A stretch of 64,000 nt of DNA, from contig JAHLKH010000053.1 in assembly GCA_025526915.1 (NCBI GenBank), forward strand, positions 62,001 to 126,000, given 5' to 3'. Below the pieces are notes generated by a model. It had not been told where the DNA came from. It worked only from the letters and a program-made list of their open reading frames with translations, and searched no databases. Positions 21,765-32,970 of the stretch are shown here, one piece after another (position 1 is the stretch's first letter; every line of letters starts with the position of its first letter). The position numbers and the translations under genes were made by a program. The stretch comes from Entophlyctis helioformis (taxonomy: Eukaryota; Chytridiomycota; Chytridiomycetes; Chytridiales; Chytriomycetaceae).

Positions 21765-24700
21765 ATGGCCACTCCTCAGCAGCCCGCCACTGCCCCCATT
21801 GCAGCTGCACAGGCTGTCGATGCTCCCGCTGTCGATGCTCCCGCTGTCGATGCCCCGCTGTCGAAGCCAAGGATCCGCTGCACGGCATCCATGTGCTGGC
21901 TCTACCGCCCCCGCCAGACGCCATCGCAAAGGACGGCTCATCGGCTGCCCTCCTTCGGGAAACGAGCGCCGTTCAAGACGACGCAGCGGCTGCACCTGCG
22001 CCATTCGCCGTCAAGCCGTCAGACACCTTCGCCCACGCCAGCCTGCTCAGTCGCTGGACATTCAGCTACGTCAACGACCTCATTTCCCGAGGCTTCCGTC
22101 GAGAGCTCACCCACGCCGACATTCCTCTGGTCGAGTCGGCCGACGAAGTCGAGCAGCTGTCGACGCAGCTGCTGGACGCATGGCACGAGCAGGTCAAGCT
22201 GCACGGCAACAAGGCCAACCTGGGATGGGCTATTGTAAGCGATGCTCGCACCCACTCATCCACCTCCTGTGCCTCTGCTGCCGCTGGGCAAGCTGCCCAA
22301 GATCCATCGGCGCTGTGCCGGCATCCGGCACTTGCCAAATGGCGGTGCACCAGCCGGTTGCGTCGCGTCGGCAAATCTGCAGCCAACATCGAAGCTGACT
22401 TCCGCGACTCCCATCACACGCCCGACAGGCCAGCGTGTTTGGCAGAAAGTGTCTGTACACCGGCCTCGCCTTCCTGATCGAGACTTTCATCAAGCTCGCC
22501 GAGGGCGTCTTGCTGTCCCAGCTGCTCCAGTGGTTCCAGAACCCAAACGCAAACGCAACCGATGTAAGACCTTGTGTGGCGCTGCCGCTGCTCAGCAAAG
22601 CCGCTAACCGCTCGTCGGCAGGGATACTACTACTCGCTCGGAATGGCCATCGCCGTGCTTCTCCACTCGTGCCTCCGCCATATCGAGTTCTTCATGGGCA
22701 TGCGTTTGGGCATGCAGCTGCGCGTCACGCTCATCGCCGCAGTCTATCGCAAGTGCCTTGCCTTGTCCATCGGCCACACGTCATCCACAGGCATGATCGT
22801 CAACCTCGTCTCCAACGATGTCCAGCGCTTTGAGGACGCTGCCATCTTTGGCAACTTTGCCTGGGTTGGCCCGATCGAGACCGTTCTCTGTTTCTACCTG
22901 GTGTACCGCGAGATTGGCTGGGCTGCGTTTGCTGCCGTCGGTGCTCTGCTGTTCTTCATCCCGCTCCAAGGCTTGTTTGCCCGCCAGTTTGGAAGGCTGC
23001 GCAAGGAGACAGTCTTGTTCCGCGACGAACGCATCAAGAGCATCTCAGACATGCTGGCAGGCATCATGGTCGTCAAGGTGCGTGTTGGACGCTTGCATCG
23101 TCTCGCACCAGACAATGCTGGGCACACGGGTCTTAACCAGCCTCTTACCATCCGATGCTCTCAAACAGCTCTACGCGTGGGAGGATCCGTTCACCGAAAA
23201 GATCCGCTCTTACAGAGAGAAGGAGCTCAAGTACATTGAGAGTGCATCCATCTACCGCGCCATCAACGAAGCCATCTTCTTCGTGTCCACAAGCAAGTCT
23301 TGCCATCAGCTCGTGTTGTATCTTGCACACATAGTCAGCCATCTAACTCTGACCCGCCGGCAGTCTTCTTGGAGCTCTGCGGCTTTTTCACATACTTCCT
23401 GATCGGAGGCGTCTTTACCCCATCCAAGATCTTTGCCACCCTCACCTATATCCATGGTGTCCGTGTAACCATGACCAACTTCTTCCCAAAGGCACTCCAG
23501 TTCATCTCAGAGGCACTGGTGTCCATGAAGCGTATCCAGGACTTTTTGTCGCTCCCTGAGATCGACCACGCTGCCGACAATGCCGAGGTCAAGGCGTTCT
23601 TCGAGTCGCTCAATGATCCCGCCATCATGATCGCCATCCAGAATGCCAGCTTCTCGTGGGGCGAGAGCCGCGTTGGAAACGCATCTCCCGACGCACGCCC
23701 TGCATCGCCGTCAACCGACCGTGAGATCCTCAAGGACATCTCGCTCACCATTCGCCGTGGCGAGCTTGTCGGCGTGTGCGGCCCCGTCGGTGCAGGCAAG
23801 TCGTCTCTCATCAACGCCATCCTCGGCGAGATGCAAAAGACGAGCGGCCGTCTCGGTGTGCGCTCTCGCAAGATCTCCTACGCCAGCCAAACGCCGTGGA
23901 TCAATGTCGGCTCGATCAAGGACAACATCGTCTTTGGTGGCGTCTACGACCCCAACCGCTTTGCTGCCGTCCTTCACGCCTGTGCACTTGATCGCGACCT
24001 TGACCGCATGCCTGACCGAGAGAACACGCTCATTGGCGAGCGTGGCGTGACCTTGTCTGGCGGCCAACGTGCCCGCCTTGCCCTCGCTCGTGCCCTATAC
24101 TACGATGCGGATATCTACATTCTGGACGATCCGCTCTCTGCTGTCGACACAACGGTTGGCCGCCACCTGTTTGACGAGGCTCTTCGCGGCATGCTCCGCG
24201 ACAAGGCGGTGATGCTGGTGACGCACCAGCTGCAGAACATCCGTGCGTGTGACACGGTCGTGCTTCTCGAAGAGGGACGGATTGTGCACCAGGGCAGCTA
24301 CGCTGAAGTCATGGCGCAAGACACTCCCTTTTGCACAACCATGCGCGAGTTTGCCACACGCACCGAGTCGCCCAACAGCGATGAAGACTCGCACTCTGAC
24401 GACAAGAAGGACTCGGAGGACAGCGACTCCACCGCTATGGTCGCAGCCGCTGCTGTCCTGCGCAAACGTCGCGAGAAGCAGCAGCTCGAAGATGCGCTTG
24501 TTGAGGACAGCTCGGGCCAAACGCGCGAGCTTGTCAAGGAGGAAGTCACCAAGGGGTCTGTCGCTGCCGGTCTGTACTTCAAGTACTTCAAGTCTGGCAG
24601 TAATGCTGTGACTGCGGTTGCCCTGCTCCTCATGCTCATCATTGGACAGGCAGCCGTGCTCGTCACCGACTGGTGGCTTGCCTTTTGGTCGGGCAAGTCG

Positions 24701-26469
24701 GCCGATGAGCAACGCAACCCTGTATACATTTGGGTGTTTGTCGCCCTGTGTGTCAGCACCATTGTCATCTCGGTCGTTCGCGCGATTGCCTTCTTCATCG
24801 TCTGTCTCCGCTCGAGCAAAAAGTCGTTTGTGGGGATGCTCGCGGCAGTCTTCCGCAGCCCAATGTCCTTCTTCCAGAACAATCCTCACGGCCGCATCAT
24901 GAAGTAAGTGCACAGCCGCACTTGCACAGCCGCACTTGCACACACTGCCAAGGATGGCTGTTCTGGCGTGATTCTAACTCTTGCTTGCTTGCTTGCTTGG
25001 CACGCAGCCGCTTCTCCAAGGACATCAGTATGATGGACGAGATGCTTCCCATGACATTCTTTGACTTTATCCAGTGCTTCTTCATCATCATCGGCACGTT
25101 TATCCTCTGTGGCGCAGCGGTTCCCTATGTCCTTATCCTCGTGCCGTTCATCTCGATGGCCTTTTGGCAGCTGCGCAAGATCTTCCTCGCCACGTCGCGC
25201 CAAGTCAAGCGCTTCGAAGCCACCACGCGCTCGCCCGTGTACTCTGATTTCCCCGCCACTCTCGAGGGTCTTTCCACCATCCGCGCATTCTCGGCCGAGA
25301 ACCGCTTCAAGGGTCGCTTCTTTGCACTCCAAGACGACAACACGCGCATGTGGTTCTCGTTCTTGTCTGTGAACCGTTGGCTCGGGTTCCGTCTTGACAT
25401 GCTCTCATCACTGTTCCTGATCGTCCTTGCCTTTGCTGCCACTGCCCTTCGTGGCCCTCTTGGTTTGCGTCCTGGACTCGTTGGTCTCATGCTCTCGTAC
25501 AGCCTGCAGCTCATGGGCGCCATGCAATGGGCTGTGCGCCAGTCAGCCGAGGTTGAGAACCTGATGGTGTCTGTGGAGCGCGTGTTCGAGTACACCGAGC
25601 TGCCCTCTGAGGCAGCCTCTGTCACCGACACGAAACCCGGCGACCACTGGCCCGAGTTTGGCGATGTGCTTGTCAACGACATGACGCTCGCCTACCCAGC
25701 ACCGAACCCGGCTGATACACCAAAGGCTGTGCTGAAGGGCATCAATGTCCACTTCATGCCTGGCACCAAGGTTGGCATCGTTGGACGCACCGGTGCCGGC
25801 AAGAGTTCGTTCTTGCAGGCACTGTTCCGGCTTGTGGAGCCCACGCCGGCCGGATCGATTGTGATTGATGGCATCAAGACGTCGGATCTCGGACTCAAGG
25901 ATCTGCGTTCGCGCATCTCGATCATCCCGCAGGAGCCGTTCTGTTTCAAGGGCACGCTTCGCTTCAACATTGATCCCTTTGGACGCTATTCGGACGAGGA
26001 GCTGTGGCGTGTGCTTGAGGCGGTTGAGCTGCGCTCGACGGTGTCAGAGCTTCCCGGCAAGCTCGAAGCGCCTGTGGGCGAGAATGGCGGCAACTGGTCC
26101 GTCGGCGAGCGCCAGCTCATCTGTCTCGCGCGCGCCATTCTGCGCGACACGCGTTTGATTGTCATGGACGAGGCAACGTCTGCAGTGGACATGCGCACGG
26201 ACCAGCTGGTGCAGAAGGCGATTCGCTCCGAGGGCGGCCTGTTTGCCAATGCGACGGTGCTGACGATTGCGCATCGCCTCAACACGGTGGTTGACTTTGA
26301 CGCCATTCTTGTTCTCGAGGCGGGCCAAGTCGTCGAGTTTGACTCGCCGCATGTGCTGCTGAGCCGGCCAGAGTCGCACTTTTCTCAGCTTGCAGATGCG
26401 ACTGGACCCGAGAACGCACAGCTGCTGCGCGACATTGCTGCCGCCAAGGCGGCGTCTCTGAGCAGCTGA
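21765..26469 (+). CDS. ABC transporter C, ABCC/MRP type, frameshift in exon 1
   Basis: Exons: 21765-22234, 22429-22563, 22622-23077, 23169-23292, 23364-24903, 25008-26469; about 1,395 residues after one correction. It is the near-identical partner of transporter B, and its NBD1 is intact: [15 protein letters not shown] followed by IYILDDPLSAVD. Exon 1 has an extra copy of a 15-bp VDAPA repeat and lacks one base near 21856 (GATGCCCCG instead of GATGCTCCCG). Met 21765 is therefore out of frame with the rest, and no alternative Met lies between there and TMD1. Intron 4 (23293-23363) is again GC-AG. Amino-acid differences from B cluster in TMD1 and TMD2 helices (for example RLDMLSSLF for RLDILASLF, and LQLMGAMQW for LQLTGTLQW), which could alter substrate range. 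That last point is inference. Confidence 0.88.
23293..23363 (+). other. GC-AG intron in ABC transporter C
   Basis: Same donor (A|GCAAGT) and acceptor (GGCAG) as in transporter B, so the non-canonical intron predates the duplication. Confidence 0.75.
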
Positions 26470-26578
26470 TCTGTCTGCCGTGTGTTTACAGTGTGTCAAC
26501 ACTTCGTGAATGAAGCCCGTTGCTTCTTGGTTGGCCACGCTTCGATCCACAACTTCCCGCCAAACTGAACGTCGCGGC

Positions 26579-29500
26579 ATGGGCAATCTCACATCGACGG
26601 CCGTTCCTCGTGCTGCCGTGGCAGGCATCGACTCGTACGTGAGCGAGCTGCCAGAGCTGGCCTACGAGAAGAGGTGCGTTGCGGATGTGACTGTTTTGCC
26701 AGCACGTCTGTCCGGCTGTCTCTGTAGCCGACCCTGGCTGGCTGCCTGTCTGGCTGGACTGTTCACACTTGCATCTGCGGCCATGTCGGGCACAGCATGG
26801 GCAGCTCGCGGTTCCTCAAGACCATCCGCTGCAGACACCCAGAGGGCCTTGTGGTGGTCAAGATATACGTCAAGCCGCAGCCTGGCCTGTCGCTCAAGCG
26901 GCAACTCAAGGAGCTGCAGCGTGCGTTCTCTGCCGCATGTCCGCCGTGTGCATCGTCCAACTGACGCTCGGCTGCATGCACCAGACGAGCGGGATCTGCT
27001 CAGCGGCCTGCCCAACATCCTGGCCTACCACCACATCAGCGAGACAGAGCGTGCAGGCTACCTCTTTCGCCAGTTTATCGCCAGCAATGTATACGATCGC
27101 ATAAGGTGCGGGCTTGCGCTGGCCAATCTGAGTGCCCGTCTGGATGGTTGTGGCTCAGCACGCTGCGCTGACACTTGCCGTGACAGCAATCGCCCCTTCA
27201 TGACCACCTTTGAGAAAAAGTGGATCTCGTTCCAAATCCTCATGGGTGTCGTCGAGGCACACTCGAGACAGGCAAGTCCCTGCCCCGCTGTCGCCGATTC
27301 CATCCAAAGCACACTCATCCCTGATCGCATGCACGCTAGGTGTACCACGGAGATATCAAGACAGAAAACATTTTTGTCACCAGCTGGAACTGGGTGTATC
27401 TGTCAGACTTTAGCTCGTTCAAGCCAGCACATCTGCCAGAAGACAATCCGGCCGACTTTGCCTACTTTTTCGACACTTCTGCGCGCAGGTCGTGCTACCT
27501 TGCACCAGAGCGGTTCCTGGATCCCTCAGCGGCAGGTGCTTCGGACAGCGGCGGCAAGCTGACGTGGGAAATGGACATTTTTGCGCTGGGGTGCACGATG
27601 GCCGAGATCTTCCTGGAAGGCGTGCCCGTGTTCACGCTGTCGCAGCTGCTACGGTATCGCAAGGGCAAGTACGATCCGACAGCCATGATCGACAAGATTG
27701 AAGACGCCAGCATGCGCAGCATGATCAAGCACATGCTGCAGCTGGATCCAAGCGGGAGACTGACCGCTCAAGAATACCTCTCAGAGTGGTGCGCATCGTC
27801 ATTCCATGGTCATCTCTTGGTCACTTGTTAATACTGACACGAGCCTGCTTGGGTAATGGACAGGCGTGGCAAGGCGTTCCCAGAGTACTTTTACGTGTTC
27901 CTGCATCCATACTTGGCGTCGCTTTCAGATCCATATGCATCCGCGAGCTCGACGCAGTACCACGTGTTTCTTGCCAACAACACAAACGCGATTGTCGCTG
28001 ATGCCGACGCCAAGATCGACCGCATCTACTACGACTTTGACCGCATCGCAGACGCGCTGGAAATCCCCAACCCTCGGCTGGACCGCACATCGCTGCCAGG
28101 CTCGACATCCGTACTCAACGAGCCCATTGACTCGAGCACGAGAAGCAGAGGGGGCAGTACAGGGTCGCTAGACGGCCCGCCAGACCCATCCGTAAAGCAG
28201 AGCGTCCTGCCCAAGACGCTGCTACCTGTCCACGTACACATTCCCAAGTTTGTGTCCAGCACGATCGACATGGCAAAGAGTGCACGCGCTGCAGACGGCT
28301 GTCTTGTCTTGATTGCGGTCATCTGCGCCACCATCCGCAACACACTGTACCCGACATCGCGACTTCGGGGACTGGATCTGCTGCTCACCATGGGCATGCA
28401 AGTCTCTGATGAGCATAAGCTGGACCGCATTGTGCCGTACATGGTGACGCTTCTTTCAGACGAGAATCCGATCGTGCGGATCAATGCCCTGGCTGCATTG
28501 ACACAATTGGTATGGTTTCACAGCAACAGGCATGATCACACTGCTTCGTCTGAACGCGTGCTGACCAGAATGCTATTGTCATTCTTAGCTTGGCGCAGTC
28601 AAGTCCATGACGCCTTCTGATGCCAGCATCTTCCCAGACTACATCTTGCCCAGCCTGAAACGGTTCCTCACTGATCCCAACACACTCGCACGTGCTGCCT
28701 ATGCCCAGTGCCTACCAGCCATTGGCAAGTGATCGCACACACGTCTCGGGAGTCCTGGCTGGTGACTAACACAGACTGATTGTATTCAGCCGAGATCGCG
28801 TTCCAGTTTCTGGAATTGTCGCAGCTGCTCAAGACCGAGGGCAATCCAGATCTTGACATGGACACCAACTTGTACCAGGTAGTTAAGCACGCAGCGATAT
28901 GAACCTGACATTCATGACATCTGGCTGCCAGTGCTTACATGGGTTGGTAGATGAGCTACGATGCCAACTTGCGTGATCTTCAAGACGCTGTGCAAGAAGA
29001 TGTCGTGGCGCTGCTAATTGACCCGCATTCGCTTGTCAAGCGGTCGCTGTTGACGGACATGCCGCGATTGTGCATCTTCTTTGGACGCCAAAAGGCCAAT
29101 GATGTGCTGCTGTCGCACATGATTACGTATCTCAACGATCCAGACTGGATGCTGCGAAGGTGTGTGTTCATTCACTGCGTTGTCTCGATGCAGAGTGGGA
29201 TGGCTGACACTGGCTGCAGTGCCTTTTGTGAGGCTATTGTCGGTGTGGGCACGTTTGTCGGAATGCGCAGTTTGGAAGAGTACATACTGCCGCTCATGGT
29301 GCAGGCACTGACGGGTGAGTCCCATCGTGATCTGGGCTGGCATTCGTTCAAGATGGAGCGGCATGACTCACTTCCGTGTGGCTGGCATCGCACGGGTAGA
29401 CGCGGAAGAGTTTGTTGTTGAAAAGGTGCTCAACTCTCTCACGTCGCTCGCGGAGCTTGGGCTGATTGCCAAGAGCAAGCTCAGGGAGCTGTGCACATCG

Positions 29501-32500
29501 GTGCTTCCACTCGTCTGCCATCCCAATCGGTGGATACGATATGGCGTCGTTGCGTTCCTGGCAGCATCTGCGCGGCTCATGCCGCTGATTGACGTGCGAT
29601 GCGTGCTCTATCCCATGGTCAAGCCTTTTCTGCGACGAGAAGCACCCAGCCTCACCGAGATTGGGCTGCTCGAGAACATCAAGTCACCGGTATGTGCACT
29701 TGAATGTGCGCATCAGGCAGCATTGCGTGAGACTCAACCGCCCGTGTCCTGCGATAGATATCAAGACAGCTGTACGAGCACACCATCCTGTACGCCTCCA
29801 AGAACAGCGGCAACGGTGGCAATTTGCTGATTCAGGGGAGCGTTGGCTCTTACACGCGGCAAGGCGTTGGGAGCTATCAGCAGGGCAACGGCGGCAGCCC
29901 GCGTGGAACCCATGAGTCCAGTGGATACGGCGGAAACCAAGGCGGGCTGCTGTCTCGTCTCAAGGAACTCGGCATGGCAGACGAGGACAAGGAGAAGCTG
30001 TTTGCGATGAAGTACTTTATCGCCAAGGCATCGGCAGCACGCCTCAGACGCCAGGACTCAAGTGCAGCAGCTGGCTCTGGACTCGCACTCGAGGCAGATC
30101 TGAGCCACATCGCCCTGCGAGATCACGGCGTTACCCTGCACACTGTGTTTTTGACTCCCCCCGCCAACCAGCCGGCTTCTCGCCAGAATGACTTGCGCCA
30201 GTCCATGTCGACGGGACTGAACGGATCGCGGAATGCACTGGACAGCAAGCGTGGCAGTCGCGCCAATCTAGCCATAGCAGCAGCAACCGCGTCGCTCTCT
30301 CCGTTGCTGGGTTTGGGAGTGGCGTCAACCGCAGGAACAGCGGGTAGTGGAAGCGTGGCAGGAGAGATTGCAAGCAACAAGAGCAGTCCTAGCAGCAGCA
30401 TTGCATACAATGGCATCGACTCGATGGTATCCCAGGACCGTATCTCTCCAGCGTCCTCTTTGGACATGCAAGAAGGTCTTGCCGTTCAGCGCCGTGCTAT
30501 ACCACGTCCGCGGTCAGAGTCGCATCTTCCTGGCGGTGTCAAGCGCCACTCCAAAACGAGCAGCATTGGCAACTATGATCTCACCGCAGACCCAGCAATG
30601 GTGCTCGGCAGCAACGATCGCCACTCTCGACGCTCGTCGTGGCGAGGCCGTGTTGCAACGACGGTCGAGTCTGCAACAGCTGCCGATGGACAGGAAAAGT
30701 ACATTCGGCGCGTGCTGGAGAAGAAGACCAAGGAACTCTTTCCGCCGCCTCTGCCCGGTACGCGCAACACATGGAATGGATGCATGCTTGCCACTCATGC
30801 TGATGTTGTTTCTGGCACTTGCCCTGAACGTGTATGCCACAGAACTCGGACCCAAAGTGACGCTCGAGGGTCGCACAGCAGCCGTCGATGCGCGGCTTCG
30901 ACGTGTTCGTGCTGGCGTGAACGCGGCCTCTGAGCTCAAGGGCTGGCGGCCCAAAGGCATCTTGGTCGCGCACTTTGCAGAGCACGTCAACCAAGTCAAT
31001 GCCATCCGGGTTGCGCCTGACCATGGCTTCTTTGCAACCTGCTCTGACGACGGCACCGTCAAAATCTGGGACACCAACCGGCTGCACACCAATGTCGCCA
31101 ATCGAGCACGGCTGACATACTCGGGCATGGGTGAGTCGTGACGGGCAGATGCTGTTGATGCCAGTCTGGTGGCTATGGTGCTCAATGCTATCAAACAGGT
31201 GGGCGGGTCAAGGCCATCACGTTCTGCGAATCCAAGCATAGCATAGTGTCCTCGTCCGATAATGGACAGATCCACATCAATCGGTGAGAGGGGCTACAAC
31301 CCACGCGAGTTCGCTCATCAGTCACTGACGGATGTGTGCGTGCAACCATGGCAGCGTCGAGTACATCAAGCCGGCCCAGGGATCGATCAAGTACACTGGA
31401 TTTGCGCCTGTGCAGAGTCTGGCGCTTCGCAACGAGCACGCGACCCTGCTGGACCACTGCGAAACCGACATGCAGTCACTCCTCATCTTTGGCACAACGC
31501 GCGGCCGGTTCAGTGCGCTCGACCTGCGGTCCATGAAAGAGGCGTGGTCGTTCCAGATCCCGCCGCACCATGGCTCGCTAACAGCCATGACGTTCAACCG
31601 CAAGAACATGTGGGCACTGACCGGCACACATCGCGGCGTTCTCTCGCTGTGGGATATCAGGTTCCAGCTGTGTGCCAAGACCTGGATGCATCCGTCCCGA
31701 GCACGCATCAACAAGCTTGCGCCGTACCTGTGCAAAAGCCAGACGCGGGCGGGCATGAATGCGGGTGGCAAGCTGGTTGCCATGTCGGTCGCGAATGCCA
31801 GCAGCGAGATCTCTGTCTGGAATGTGAGCACGGGGCAGTGTGCCGAGGTGTTTGGTGTGGCGAGCGAAGCAGGCGGCACTTCGACTTGGTCAAGTGTCGA
31901 CGCTGACCATGAGCTGCAGCGCGTCTTTGTTGATGGCTTGCAGGTATGTATTGCGTCTCGATCGCACATGCAGCACGCACGTTCCCGTTTGCTGACCTGC
32001 ATCGCCTTGGTTGATGGCAGTCCATGGCGCCACCAAGCATGCACGAGCTGACGGATGACACCGCGTCATTGTCGCTGTATGGGACACACAAGCACCAAGG
32101 CGTCCGCTCATTCTCTATCCAGCCAGATGGGCCGTTCATGGTTGCAGTCGGCAATGACCGCAAGCTGCGATACTGGGATCTCGGCAGAATCGACGACAGC
32201 TACGTCGTCAGTGGCAACGAGGATGAAGGCACACTGTACAAGTACAGGTAGGCCTGGCAGCGGGATCACTGCCGCTTGTGGATTGCATTGACTCATGGCT
32301 GCTTGCCTTGCGATAGTTCAAGCTTCTATCAAGACGCCAACGTTCACTTGGAGTCGCCTGCATCGCAGCATCTGATGCCTCAGCCGGCACCGTCGTCAGC
32401 ATCCGGCGATCACGGTCGCGTCGCGTCAACCCAGTCGTGGTCGCCCTTGCGCAATCTGCCTGGCATGCAGCCGACAGACGAGGTGTCGCGACGCAACAGC

Positions 32501-32827
32501 GGATCGGCAGCCGCCAGCAGCGGCAGCGCAAACAGCAGTAGCAGCAGCACCAGCGTTCTTGGTGCAGTCACTGGGCAGGGTTCTAGTCAGCCAGGAGGCT
32601 CGAGCGCAGCCCGTGCCAGTGGCAGCAGGAGCGTCAGCGGCGGATCGGGCCGTTCGCTGTGGCTGAGCGACAGACGGACAACCGCAGGCAGCAGTAGCGA
32701 GGCACTGATTACCAGTGCAGTGCCCCGCAGACACTTGGACGGCATGACCGACGTGGCCGTGACGCAGTTCCCGCATCCGATGATCATCACCAGCGGCCGT
32801 GACGGCGTGGTCAAGGTCTGGCAATGA
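26579..32827 (+). CDS. VPS15: VPS15, regulatory subunit of class III PI3-kinase
   Basis: A protein-kinase-like scaffold that anchors and activates Vps34 in autophagy and endosomal sorting. It is 1,679 residues in 17 exons: 26579-26673, 26796-26920, 26985-27105, 27187-27271, 27340-27788, 27864-28509, 28589-28724, 28790-28878, 28951-29159, 29220-29314, 29400-29689, 29758-30757, 30843-31130, 31199-31283, 31355-31943, 32021-32247, 32317-32827. The N-terminus MGNLTS fits N-myristoylation, as in known Vps15. The kinase domain shows KTIRCRHPEGLVVVKIYVK, YHGDIKTENIFVTSWNW and LSDFSSFKP. HEAT-type repeats follow, then a long Ser/Gly-rich linker (exon 12) and a C-terminal WD40 propeller ending GRDGVVKVWQ. 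Introns 27272-27339 and 28725-28789 use GC donors. The frame is intact throughout, unlike many neighbours. The start lies 65 bp after the end of duplication unit 2. Confidence 0.93.
27272..27339 (+). other. GC-AG intron in VPS15 (intron 4)
   Basis: CAG|GCAAGT donor and GCTAG acceptor. The join produces HSRQ-VYHGDIKTEN, the catalytic-loop region conserved in Vps15. Confidence 0.8.
28725..28789 (+). other. GC-AG intron in VPS15 (intron 7)
   Basis: ATTG|GCAAGT donor and ATTCAG acceptor. This join gives AQCLPAI-AEIAFQFLEL, matching the Vps15 HEAT region. The GT two bases downstream leaves the frame broken. Confidence 0.75.
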
Positions 32828-32970
32828 ATGCGCTTGTGTCACAAGGCAATCCATTCACTTTATTCGTTGGTATTGGCTGATGTTGGTTGTTGAGACAAGG
32901 CACGCGCTGGGATTGGAAAGCAGTACAAGGTATACTGGGCAGAGGATGGAGCGTGGGCAGGTCCATGGGT

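Larger units (their letters stand above)
19506..26514. repeat. Tandem segmental duplication, unit 2 (about 7.0 kb)
   Basis: The second direct copy, with the ankyrin gene (19564-21116), the CBM19-like gene (21196-21686) and ABC transporter C. It ends with CTTCGTGAATGAA at 26502-26514, where the sequence turns into the VPS15 upstream region. From about 19650 to 21720 all six translation frames match unit 1, so the DNA there is practically identical. The first intron of the transporter is clearly diverged. Confidence 0.9.

Noticed and set aside
12479..26514. The duplicated 7-kb unit as a mobile element
   Set aside because: No transposase, integrase, terminal inverted repeats or target-site duplication; the shared 8-bp border word fits microhomology-mediated duplication.
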